Source of the DNA: Zhongshania sp.
GTDB taxonomy: Bacteria > Pseudomonadota > Gammaproteobacteria > Pseudomonadales > Spongiibacteraceae
Direction: 5' to 3'
Length of the DNA stretch: 64,000 bases
NCBI GenBank assembly: GCA_018066965.1
Contig: JAGPVP010000081.1
Span: 1 to 64,000, forward strand
Within the stretch, counting starts at the first letter, position 1. Each line of letters opens with the position of its first letter. Positions 1 to 7,856 of the stretch are shown piece by piece. Under the pieces are notes generated by a model that ran no database searches, had not been told where the DNA came from, and was given only the letters and a program-made list of their open reading frames with translations. Made by a program: the position numbers and the translations under genes.

Positions 1-3
1 AGC

Positions 4-1698
4 TTATTGCTTTCCCTGCGCGGAATCGGCGAACGCCGTACTCATAGCCGTGCACTGCGACGAATCCAAATACTTTTCACACACTTTAACCAGCGCATCA
101 TCAGGTCGACGCTCACACTGCCAATCTACCTGATTTAGACTTTTACCGCTGCGCGCACAGCGATGCGCCGACTCATCTAATAATAGTACCTCGCTTTGCT
201 CAAGCCATTTATCGAGATCGTCTAGCATATGTGCCTTCATTACCGCGGCGGTGTCGCTTTTTTCATCAGTCCAAGTGCTAAGTCGTGCCGCACTCTGGCG
301 CTGCCAACTGGCCCACAATCCCGCCAAACCGGCCACCTGCCCGTCTTTACTTATTGGCTGATTTTCGTCGATGTCTTTTAGCAGACCTGATTTTAGCTTG
401 GCCAATTCATTTGACGATAAAACAGTCTCGCTAAGCACTTCTGCAAACCGCGTATTTAAGCGTTGCTTATACCACTCATAGCGGCTTTCAAGTTTGTCGA
501 GGAAATCGTCGCTTGGTAATTCAGAGGCATTTTCAGTCTGCCCAAAACTAACATATTTTGCACCGCTGTCATCAACGGCGATACCAATGCCAACTGGCTT
601 ACCCAGCTCGTATTGCGTGTAACTTTTTAAGCGGCCGTAATGCATCACCGTGACAGGACCGTGATACAGCCATTTACCTTCGTACAGCGCATCTACATTC
701 ACTGCCGCGCGCGTCACTATGCCGTGATGATAAATTCGCAGGCGATGAAATATGCCGCCGTTATCAATATCTCTAGCCGAAATTTCTAGCACCGACGCAG
801 GGTAATCTTCACTTAGCGCATAAAACTGGCTTTTATCGCAGTCGTAGGCAAAGGCCTGCAACAAACGCTGTGGCACGGTTAAATTAGGTGCTCGCTCGCA
901 ATCACCCAATAACTCCACTTTTGAAAAACTACCTGGCTCATAATAAAAATACTGTATTGCCTGCTGCTCAATTTGATAATTAAAGTACTGCCGCTCTACA
1001 ACAAAAAATGCTTGTTCCGCATTTTGCGCGCTAATTTTAACAACCCCACGTGGTAAGCCATTTTGAAAGCCGAGCTCAAGCCGAAACGGCCCAGCCAATC
1101 CGCGACGCACTATCGGGTAGGATTCAGGGTGATTTTTGAGACTAATATCTCGACGATATTGAAGGTACTGATTATCGCCCGTCATCGTCATTAACGGCGG
1201 CGCTCGGAATGGATGCAAATTTGCGTAATGCCCCTGCCAGCGACTTTGCTCCGCCTGGGCTAATACGCGCTGTTCTGAGTCAGAAATAGTAAATGTGCCA
1301 CTAAACGACAGCGTGCTTTTAGCCGCACTCACGCTAAAATCACCACTTAATTTTAAGGTCAATAACTCATTATTAGTATCAAGATAGGACTGTGTTAACT
1401 CGCCCTGCTGCGGGTAGCCTTTGCTGTCAAAGGTGCCGTCAAACTGGGTTTTTGCGGCATCTTCGTATTCAACATTACCTTGTAAAAACACATCGCGCTT
1501 GTACACTCCGCTGAATATTGGCGCCGCTTGCCCATCAAGTTCAAAGCGCTTATTTTCAACGCGGCCCGCGCACCCACTTAGCAGAAGCACGCATAAACAC
1601 CACGTTACTAGACCTTTGTACGAACCAAAGCAGCGCTCTTTACTAAGAAAGCAACCATTAGACAATAGCCCTATTATGTTGCTTGGTCGCCTGATCAT
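4..1698 (-). CDS. Predicted lipoprotein of unknown function
   Basis: I do not recognise this family. The N-terminus has a hydrophobic stretch ending in LLLSGC, a good lipobox, with the acylated Cys near residue 43 of the chosen start, so the protein is probably a lipoprotein. The body is about 520 residues of beta-rich, polar sequence with short phrases such as GTFDSKGYPQQGEL and YEGKWLYHGPVTVMHYGRLKSY that resemble MORN-like or toxin_YwqK-like sheet repeats. The C-terminal part is more helical and has three or four Cys. I chose the ATG at 1698 because a GGGAG lies about ten bases upstream; an in-frame ATG at 1743 would add 15 residues with no good ribosome site. The n-region before the hydrophobic core is unusually long, so the true start could be further downstream. 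It is divergent from the antiporter gene across a short gap. Being exported and acylated is fairly secure; function is unknown. Confidence 0.7.
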   Translation of the reverse strand: MIRRPSNIIGLLSNGCFLSKERCFGSYKGLVTWCLCVLLLSGCAGRVENKRFELDGQAAPIFSGVYKRDVFLQGNVEYEDAAKTQFDGTFDSKGYPQQGELTQSYLDTNNELLTLKLSGDFSVSAAKSTLSFSGTFTISDSEQRVLAQAEQSRWQGHYANLHPFRAPPLMTMTGDNQYLQYRRDISLKNHPESYPIVRRGLAGPFRLELGFQNGLPRGVVKISAQNAEQAFFVVERQYFNYQIEQQAIQYFYYEPGSFSKVELLGDCERAPNLTVPQRLLQAFAYDCDKSQFYALSEDYPASVLEISARDIDNGGIFHRLRIYHHGIVTRAAVNVDALYEGKWLYHGPVTVMHYGRLKSYTQYELGKPVGIGIAVDDSGAKYVSFGQTENASELPSDDFLDKLESRYEWYKQRLNTRFAEVLSETVLSSNELAKLKSGLLKDIDENQPISKDGQVAGLAGLWASWQRQSAARLSTWTDEKSDTAAVMKAHMLDDLDKWLEQSEVLLLDESAHRCARSGKSLNQVDWQCERRPDDALVKVCEKYLDSSQCTAMSTAFADSAQGKQ

Positions 1699-1851
1699 CC
1701 TTACCCATCTCCCTATTTGGTCTTGGTTATCGCTCTTAATCATACCCTAGTCGCATTTATTTGAATTGATCTGGTTCCCAGCTTTGACTTAAACGCACAA
1801 GACATGACATTGTTTAGCAGACTGATATAAAACCATAATTGAGCATCATCA

Positions 1852-3678
1852 ATGACACTCGCGTTAGTAAGTATTTTAGTTTCCGGTATTTTTTGCCAGT
1901 GGCTGGCCTGGCGCTTTCGCCTGCCTGCCATCGTTTTGCTCGCCGCCTGCGGTCTGTTACTAGGCCCAATAACCGGATGGATACAACCCAGTGTCGACTT
2001 TGGCAATGGGCTCACCGCCGTCACCTCCCTGTTTGTTGCGATTATTCTTTTCGAGGGCGGGCTTAACCTTCAGTTCCATGAATTACGAGAAACCGCCCAA
2101 GTCACCCGCCGACTAACTTCTATTGGGGTGTTACTGGCGTGGGGCATTGGCATTACCGTCGCCCATTACGTTGGCGGCTTAAGCTGGGGAGTTGCCTCCT
2201 TACTCGGTGCAATCTTGGTTGTTACCGGCCCAACCGTCATTATGCCACTGCTCAAACATGCCAAGCTCAACCGGCGAACAGCTTCTTATTTAAAGTGGGA
2301 AGGTATTATTAACGACCCTATCGGCGTCTTATTAGCCGTATTGGTCTATCAGTACCTGCTCTACTCTGGCGAAGGCCCCGCTCTACAATCCATATTTACC
2401 AGCTTGGGCTTGGCCCTCGGCACCTCGATCGTTTTAGGCGGCGGTATTGCCTATGGTTTGGGGTACTGCTTCCGCAAAGGTTGGATTCCAGAATACCTAA
2501 AAGCACCCTCAATTATTGCGAGCGTCCTCGCGGTCTACGCCCTGTCTGATCTTGTGCAGCATGAATCCGGTTTACTCGCTACCACATTAATGGGTGTAGT
2601 GATGGGCAATATGGGCCTACGCAGCCTAGATGAAATGCGCCGTTTTAAGGAATACATTACCCTTATTCTAGTCTCGTTTCTCTTTGTGGTGCTCACCGCA
2701 TCACTGACCAAAACCGCACTGCAATCTATTCACTGGCAGTTGGTGGCGATGGTCTTAACCTTTGTATTTGTGGTTAGGCCGCTGGCCGTGTTTTTGGCAA
2801 CCATTCGTACCGACTGCAGCTGGCAAGACCGCATACTTATTGCGTGGATAGCCCCGCGTGGTGTTGTTGCCGCCGCCTCGGCTGGCGCCTTCGCACCCGC
2901 ACTGATAGACGCGGGATTTGAAGATGCGCAATATCTTGTGCCCGCCGTATTTATGCTGATATTCGCCACCATCATTGCCCACGGTTTCTCCTTAGGGCCG
3001 CTCACAAAATTGCTTAAACTCGGCTCGCCCGGCAAAGGCCGCATATTAATTGTAGGGGCCTCACCGTGGACTGTTGAACTTGCCACCGCTCTCAAAAAAA
3101 TCAACCAAGAAGTGGTTATTGCTGATACCGAGTGGGGTCGCCTGCAGTCCGCTCGCCAGCAGGGTGTAGATACATGGTTTGGCGAGGTACTGTCTGACAT
3201 GGCAGACGAAGCCATGGCGCTAGACAACATCTATACCGTATTAGCCGCCACCGGCAACAACCATTACAACTCGATGGTGTGCAACCACTTTGCTCCGCAC
3301 TTAGGGCGTCACCGGGTATTCCAGCCCTACGACAGTGGCTACGAGCGTAATAAGCGAGTGGTTTCTGAAACGCGACGCGGCATCACTGCATTTTCTGCCA
3401 ACATCTCCTTTGCAGAACTATGGACGCGAATGATAAAGGGCTGGGTGATTCGGAAAACCGTGATTACCGACACCTATAACGAGAAAGATTTTCTAGCGAA
3501 ACTGCCCGACGATGCAGTGCGGCTAGCGATTATTCCCGACAATGGCAAATTAGAATGGCTGAGCCAAAAAACTCGCAAGCTCCAAACCGGTGACACCGTG
3601 ATCAGCTTTGTACCGCCGGAAGCGAACGAGCTGGAGCAAGAACCCGAAAGTGAGATCAGCCCAAAGTTGCCAGCGTAA
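1852..3678 (+). CDS. CPA1-family Na+(K+)/H+ antiporter with C-terminal TrkA/RCK-like domain
   Basis: Inner-membrane cation/proton antiporter of the NhaP type. Residues 1 to about 390 are a string of hydrophobic helices. TGPTVI (residues 125-130) and the ion-binding Asn-Asp pair in EGIINDPIG (about 154-155) are the hallmark of CPA1 exchangers. A cytoplasmic Rossmann-like domain follows (GRILIVGASPWTVELATAL, about 400 on), as in RCK/TrkA-N regulatory modules, then a short acidic tail. The length of 608 residues suits NhaP-type antiporters with such a tail. The haloalkane dehalogenase gene starts 22 bases after the stop and is probably cotranscribed. Expected role is proton and sodium or potassium homeostasis; which cation is exchanged cannot be read from the sequence. 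The ribosome site is weak (GAGC), but this is the first ATG that gives a full first helix. Confidence 0.9.
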   Translation: MTLALVSILVSGIFCQWLAWRFRLPAIVLLAACGLLLGPITGWIQPSVDFGNGLTAVTSLFVAIILFEGGLNLQFHELRETAQVTRRLTSIGVLLAWGIGITVAHYVGGLSWGVASLLGAILVVTGPTVIMPLLKHAKLNRRTASYLKWEGIINDPIGVLLAVLVYQYLLYSGEGPALQSIFTSLGLALGTSIVLGGGIAYGLGYCFRKGWIPEYLKAPSIIASVLAVYALSDLVQHESGLLATTLMGVVMGNMGLRSLDEMRRFKEYITLILVSFLFVVLTASLTKTALQSIHWQLVAMVLTFVFVVRPLAVFLATIRTDCSWQDRILIAWIAPRGVVAAASAGAFAPALIDAGFEDAQYLVPAVFMLIFATIIAHGFSLGPLTKLLKLGSPGKGRILIVGASPWTVELATALKKINQEVVIADTEWGRLQSARQQGVDTWFGEVLSDMADEAMALDNIYTVLAATGNNHYNSMVCNHFAPHLGRHRVFQPYDSGYERNKRVVSETRRGITAFSANISFAELWTRMIKGWVIRKTVITDTYNEKDFLAKLPDDAVRLAIIPDNGKLEWLSQKTRKLQTGDTVISFVPPEANELEQEPESEISPKLPA

Positions 3679-3699
3679 TAATAAGATACGGAGAATACG

Positions 3700-4614
3700 A
3701 TGACCCCACTGCGCACACCGGATGCCTGCTTCGATAATTTGCAGGACTACCCCTTCTCGCCTAACTACCTGCAGATAGACGACAACGAGGGCGGTGAGTT
3801 GCGCATGCATTTTGTCGACGAAGGGCCAAAAGACGCCCCTGTCATATTACTTATGCACGGCGAGCCAACATGGAGCTACCTCTACCGGCACATGATTTCA
3901 CCCTTAGCGGATGCGGGCTTTCGGGTAATTGCTCCCGACCTAATCGGCTTTGGTCGCTCAGACAAACCCAGCGAGCGCAGCGACTACACCTACCAACGAC
4001 ATGTGGGCTGGGTTCGTGCTTTGCTCCTGCAATTAGATCTACACAACATCACACTGTTCTGCCAAGACTGGGGCGGTTTAATCGGCCTGCGGCTATTGGC
4101 AGAAGAACAACATCGCTTTAGTCGCACCGTCGCCGCTAACACCATGTTACCTACCGGCGACCATCACCCCGGTGAAGCCTTTGTGCAATGGCAGCAATTA
4201 TCACGAAATATACCGGTATTTACGGTGGGTAAAATTATCGCCGGTACCTGCGTGAAACCGGTCTCTGCTGAAACAATACACGCTTATGACGCGCCCTTCC
4301 CTGACGAAAGCTTTAAAGCCGGTGCTCGTCAATTTCCCATGTTAGTTCCCGTCACCGCCGACGATCCTGCCGCCAATGCCAACCGCGCCGCGTGGGAGAT
4401 ATTAAGTAAAATGGAAAAGCCCTTCTTAACGGCCTTTAGCGACAAAGACCCGATCACCGCCGCTGGCGAAGCGGTATTCCGAAAAATGATTCCGGGCACC
4501 AAGGGGCAAGCCCACACCACGATTGTTGAAGGTGGGCATTTTTTACAAGAAGATCAAAGTGAAAAATTAGTCGAAGTGATATTAAAATTTATTGCGGATA
4601 CAGCCACGAACTAG
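3700..4614 (+). CDS. dhmA: Haloalkane dehalogenase, HLD-I type
   Basis: Hydrolytic dehalogenase (EC 3.8.1.5) of the alpha/beta-hydrolase fold that turns a haloalkane and water into an alcohol, halide and a proton. HGEPTW (53-58) forms the oxyanion-hole loop. The nucleophile elbow is CQDWGG with Asp123. Trp124 and the cap-domain Trp164 (FVQWQQLS) fit the two halide-binding tryptophans of subfamily I. The acid is most likely Asp250 (SDKDPIT) and the base His280 (EGGHFLQED). The Asp-His-Asp plus Trp-Trp set is that of DhlA/DhmA, and 304 residues is the usual length. The start has GGAG six bases upstream. It follows the antiporter gene by 22 bases. A related epoxide hydrolase would be the main alternative, but both halide tryptophans argue for a dehalogenase. 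The chlorinated or brominated substrate is unknown. Confidence 0.88.
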   Translation: MTPLRTPDACFDNLQDYPFSPNYLQIDDNEGGELRMHFVDEGPKDAPVILLMHGEPTWSYLYRHMISPLADAGFRVIAPDLIGFGRSDKPSERSDYTYQRHVGWVRALLLQLDLHNITLFCQDWGGLIGLRLLAEEQHRFSRTVAANTMLPTGDHHPGEAFVQWQQLSRNIPVFTVGKIIAGTCVKPVSAETIHAYDAPFPDESFKAGARQFPMLVPVTADDPAANANRAAWEILSKMEKPFLTAFSDKDPITAAGEAVFRKMIPGTKGQAHTTIVEGGHFLQEDQSEKLVEVILKFIADTATN

Positions 4615-4622
4615 TATCGATT

Positions 4623-4654
4623 AACGCTGTGCGGAAACTACTCCGCACAGCGTT
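4623..4654. terminator. Bidirectional hairpin between convergent genes
   Basis: A perfect 13-base-pair inverted repeat (4623-4635 with 4642-4654, six-base loop) fills the 45-base gap between the convergent dehalogenase and SnoaL-like genes. There is no clear U-run on either side, so it may stop transcription weakly or act as an mRNA 3'-end stabiliser. Confidence 0.6.
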
Positions 4655-4659
4655 ATATA

Positions 4660-5103
4660 CTACAAACTCATAAAATCAGGCACATTAAACACCCAACTCT
4701 TTTCTTCTTTACGGCTGCTAATGCGCCAGCCCGCAGGTGTACGGCGATAGGTATCCACATACCAAAGCCCTAACATAAACACCTGCTTTTCTTCACCAAG
4801 CGGCATTTCCATAGGGTTAAAACACATCACGCGGCCACTACCTTCATCACCGTCTACCGTAATCTGCACATTGGCATTTAAGTGTTGCGACGCGCTAAAC
4901 GCGGGTAAAGCCTGTTTTAAAAATTCCAGCGTCGATGACCGATCACCCACCGAGCCACCAAAGGCGCTGTAGTCGATATGGGCATCGGGGGTAAAAATAT
5001 CGTTTAGCTCATCCACGGCTTTACGATCAATAATATCCGCGTAGCGATACAACATATCTTGAATTTCAAAACGATCAGACATTTCCTGCAAGCTTAACGG
5101 CAT
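4660..5103 (-). CDS. SnoaL-like / NTF2-fold protein
   Basis: Small cone-fold protein of 147 residues resembling SnoaL_4-type polyketide cyclase/dehydratase-like and ring-dioxygenase beta-subunit-like families. The opening EMSDRFEIQDMLYRYADIID, the IFTPDAHIDYSAFGG segment and the C-terminal WRISSRKEEKSW are typical of this fold, in which buried Asp/His/Tyr residues line a cavity. Such proteins are isomerases, hydratases or binding subunits, and the reaction cannot be deduced here. GGAGACAGGCA precedes the ATG. It lies 77 bases downstream of the amidohydrolase-like gene in the same direction, so the two are likely cotranscribed, perhaps in one catabolic pathway for hydrophobic or aromatic substrates. 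Confidence 0.75.
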   Translation of the reverse strand: MPLSLQEMSDRFEIQDMLYRYADIIDRKAVDELNDIFTPDAHIDYSAFGGSVGDRSSTLEFLKQALPAFSASQHLNANVQITVDGDEGSGRVMCFNPMEMPLGEEKQVFMLGLWYVDTYRRTPAGWRISSRKEEKSWVFNVPDFMSL

Positions 5104-5180
5104 TGCCTGTCTCCATTATTATTTTAATTCATCGTGAATCCAAGGCGTCATTTGCCCACGCAGATGACGCCCAATATTGA

Positions 5181-6050
5181 TTAATCTAGCTTAAATACCT
5201 TGCGCGCATTTTCACGTAGGAATTTTGGCCAGACTTCGTCTTTAAATGGCACATTGGGCATATCTTTAAATATGCGATCTAGCGATAAGCCCATGGGAAA
5301 ATAGCCCGCGTACATCACTTTGTCGGCGCCACGACTGTTTGCGAAGTTAACGATTTCTTCAGGGTAAAACTTAGGCGCAAAGGCGCTGGTCATGTAATAC
5401 AGGTTTGGGTATTTCAGCATTAGCTTCCACGCCAACTTTTCCCAAGGCTCTGCGCCATGGCGCATGACTACTTTTAACTCAGGGAAGAACCAGCACACCT
5501 CATCTAGCAACTCGACCTTCTGTGGCGCCATTGGTAAACGTGGACCGGGTACACCAACACAAGGACAAAACGGAATATCTAACTCAACGCACTTGGCGTA
5601 TATGGGATACCATTTTTTGTCGTCATAAGGTACTTGCGGGCATAGACCAGAGGCAAAACCGGTAATCGCTTTAATACCGTAGTCTTTGTGTAAACGCACC
5701 ATTTTACGGACTTCGTCCATACCGTTATTGGGGTTCACTTCTAGACTGGCAAAAAAGCGATCGGGGTGGCGCTTCAAGGCCTCCTTGGCGATCTCGTTAT
5801 GGTCGTCAATACCGAGCATGGCGCGCTCAATATTGTGTTTGTCCATTTGCTCGATGGTGTAGGCAATGTAATCTTCTTTTTTGCCGCTATCAGGTATGTC
5901 TTTAAACATATACTGTGCCGGCATTTTGAACATATTGCGGCTTTCTTCGTCCATCAACAGCGGTTTCATAAACTCGTACCACTGGCTATTGTCTTCACCT
6001 GGCACGCTAAGCATCAGATCGATGACCTTGATATCAGTTGGCATTGCCAT
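5181..6050 (-). CDS. Amidohydrolase-2 superfamily protein lacking canonical metal ligands
   Basis: TIM-barrel protein of 289 residues of the amidohydrolase_2 (ACMSD-like) family, recognised from HPDRFFASLEVNPNN, GIKAITGFASG, VVMRHGAEPWEKLAWKL and the closing PKFLRENARKVFKLD. Family members are usually metal-dependent decarboxylases or hydrolases. The first strand normally carries Asp-x-His-x-His, but here residues 9-15 read VIDLMLS with no His. The late Asp of the usual GSDYP is replaced (YAGYFP). Only the barrel His in MRHGAEPW is kept. The protein may therefore work without the usual metal or not be an enzyme. GGAG precedes the ATG at 6050. It is upstream of the SnoaL-like gene in a probable two-gene unit. 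Family is fairly sure; activity is unknown. Confidence 0.75.
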   Translation of the reverse strand: MAMPTDIKVIDLMLSVPGEDNSQWYEFMKPLLMDEESRNMFKMPAQYMFKDIPDSGKKEDYIAYTIEQMDKHNIERAMLGIDDHNEIAKEALKRHPDRFFASLEVNPNNGMDEVRKMVRLHKDYGIKAITGFASGLCPQVPYDDKKWYPIYAKCVELDIPFCPCVGVPGPRLPMAPQKVELLDEVCWFFPELKVVMRHGAEPWEKLAWKLMLKYPNLYYMTSAFAPKFYPEEIVNFANSRGADKVMYAGYFPMGLSLDRIFKDMPNVPFKDEVWPKFLRENARKVFKLD

Positions 6051-6197
6051 ACGTCGGCTCCTGAAATTTATTATTCAATGGCGATGCCGCACGCAGCATC
6101 AACTAGCCTTCATTTTTGACGATATGAAGCCCGGTCACAATAACATTAGACGTCATCACAATAAGCAAATTCGGTCAGCCGACCGAAGTAAAAACAG

Positions 6198-6641
6198 CTA
6201 TTTCAGTGCGGTACGCAAGCGCTCAGCCATGTCGGCTAGGGAATCCTGACTTGCAGGTTTGCGCCCATGAATTTGCATCGGCTTGCCATGAAAGCAAGGA
6301 ATCAGGTGGGTATGGTAGTGAAATACTGTTTGACCGGCAGCGCGGCCATTTAGCTGATGAACGCCCAAGCCATCGGCGCCGGTAACGCGCTTAACAATGG
6401 GAGCAAGACGTCTGGCTTGGATCGCCAAGGCGGTGGCCTCGGTATCATTTAAGGTAAAAATATTATCGTGATGTTTGAGGGGAATAATAAGAGTATGACC
6501 GGCAGACACCGGCGCAATATCTAAAAAGCACATCACCTCATCGTTTCGATAAAGAATATGCCCCGGCGCTTTACCGGCAATAATTTTGCAGAAAATACAA
6601 TTTTCCGTCGCTGTTTCATCACCAAATAATCCGCCTTGCAC
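6198..6641 (-). CDS. HIT-family nucleotide hydrolase/transferase
   Basis: Histidine-triad protein of 147 residues. The signature HYHTHLI (about 108-114) is the His-x-His-x-His nucleotidyl-hydrolase centre, with the middle His forming the nucleotidyl intermediate. CIFCKI (15-20) is the zinc-binding CxxC end of HINT/PKCI-like members, followed by ILYRNDEVMCFLDIAPVSAGHTLIIP. Likely acts on adenosine 5'-phosphoramidates or dinucleoside polyphosphates in the cytoplasm. The start is GTG, chosen because a strong GGAGG lies seven bases upstream; that ribosome site is inside the end of the MBL-fold gene, two bases before, suggesting translational coupling. Confidence 0.9.
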   Translation of the reverse strand: MQGGLFGDETATENCIFCKIIAGKAPGHILYRNDEVMCFLDIAPVSAGHTLIIPLKHHDNIFTLNDTEATALAIQARRLAPIVKRVTGADGLGVHQLNGRAAGQTVFHYHTHLIPCFHGKPMQIHGRKPASQDSLADMAERLRTALK

Positions 6642-6643
6642 GC

Positions 6644-7744
6644 TTACACCTCCATTGGACCAGCATCCGGCTCATGGACACCCTGATAAGGACAACTATC
6701 TACATCAACCGTGCTGTAACGGTAAACCCCATTATCATCCAATTCACGTGTCATACGCCCCTCTGCACATAAATAATGTAGATGCGCGATTGACTCGCCC
6801 AAGGCCAAACCGAGCTGCGACATTTCTATTTTTCGAGCAAATAACACGCTAAATAAATCAATAGCAATTTGCGGTTTAACACAGGCTTTTTCAATAGCGG
6901 CAAGATGTCCTTCGTGATGGGCAATGAGGTAATCTAAGCGCTCGTGAACGCCATAAAACGGCGCATTATGTGCAGGCATCACCAACGTTTCAGGGTCGAG
7001 ATCACGCCTAAAACGCCGCAATGCGTCGAACCATTCCTGTAATGGATTTGCGTCTGGCTCAGACGCCATCACGCTAACATTGGATGTAATACGAGGAATA
7101 ATCTGATCACCGGACAGCATTAATTTGTCGGCACGACAGTATAGTGAAACGTGCTCTGGCGAATGCCCAGCACCAGTCATTACTTCCCACGCACGGCCAC
7201 CGATTTGCAGTATTTGCCCATCTACCAAACGATTAAACGCTGTCGGCAAAGGCTCTACAACCGAACCAAAACCACGCATTTTTGCACTATCGCTCTCCAA
7301 ATAATCGTCGCCCATCCCCGCACGACGATAGTGTTGTTCGGCGGTCCAACTCATCTCGCCTTTGGGAATAGTGGTAAAGGTTCGCGCCGACAGATATTCA
7401 AGCGCACTCATATACAACGGCACTCGCAAACTATCGCATAGCCAACCGGCCTGCCCACAATGATCTGGATGCATATGGGTACAAATGACGCCCAGCACCG
7501 GCTTAGCAGACATTTGATTAGCCAGCAGTAATTCCCAACGCTCACGGGTATCGCCAATTTTCATACCCGTGTCGACAATCCACCAGCCGGCGTCATCTTC
7601 CAACACATAAAGGTTGATATGATCCAAGGCCATTGGCAGTGTCATTTGCAGCCAAAAAACACCTTTAGCGACTTCCAGCCACTCTCCTTTTTGCGGCACG
7701 TCGTTAAAAGGATATCGAATACCAGACTCTGAGTTACTGCTCAT
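6644..7744 (-). CDS. MBL-fold metallo-hydrolase
   Basis: Metallo-beta-lactamase-fold hydrolase of 366 residues. The zinc motif is THMHPDH (His90, His92, Asp94, His95), with a later GAGHSPEHVSLY supplying another ligand, LMLSGDQIIP the bridging Asp and VMPAHNAPF the last His. This layout is like glyoxalase-II or beta-lactamase-like hydrolases with a C-terminal winged-helix-like extension. These enzymes cleave thioesters, lactones or phosphoesters; the substrate here is unknown. The downstream HIT gene starts three bases after the stop and uses a ribosome site within this gene. The ribosome site for this ATG is weak. Confidence 0.88.
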   Translation of the reverse strand: MSSNSESGIRYPFNDVPQKGEWLEVAKGVFWLQMTLPMALDHINLYVLEDDAGWWIVDTGMKIGDTRERWELLLANQMSAKPVLGVICTHMHPDHCGQAGWLCDSLRVPLYMSALEYLSARTFTTIPKGEMSWTAEQHYRRAGMGDDYLESDSAKMRGFGSVVEPLPTAFNRLVDGQILQIGGRAWEVMTGAGHSPEHVSLYCRADKLMLSGDQIIPRITSNVSVMASEPDANPLQEWFDALRRFRRDLDPETLVMPAHNAPFYGVHERLDYLIAHHEGHLAAIEKACVKPQIAIDLFSVLFARKIEMSQLGLALGESIAHLHYLCAEGRMTRELDDNGVYRYSTVDVDSCPYQGVHEPDAGPMEV

Positions 7745-7856
7745 AACAAACCAACTTTTGGAGTTTATTTACATATAAATCAATTAATTATATGCCAAAT
7801 CATAGAATAAGCTTAAAGATTAAGCTCGTCACCGCGCAACGAGCTTAGAAAGAATA

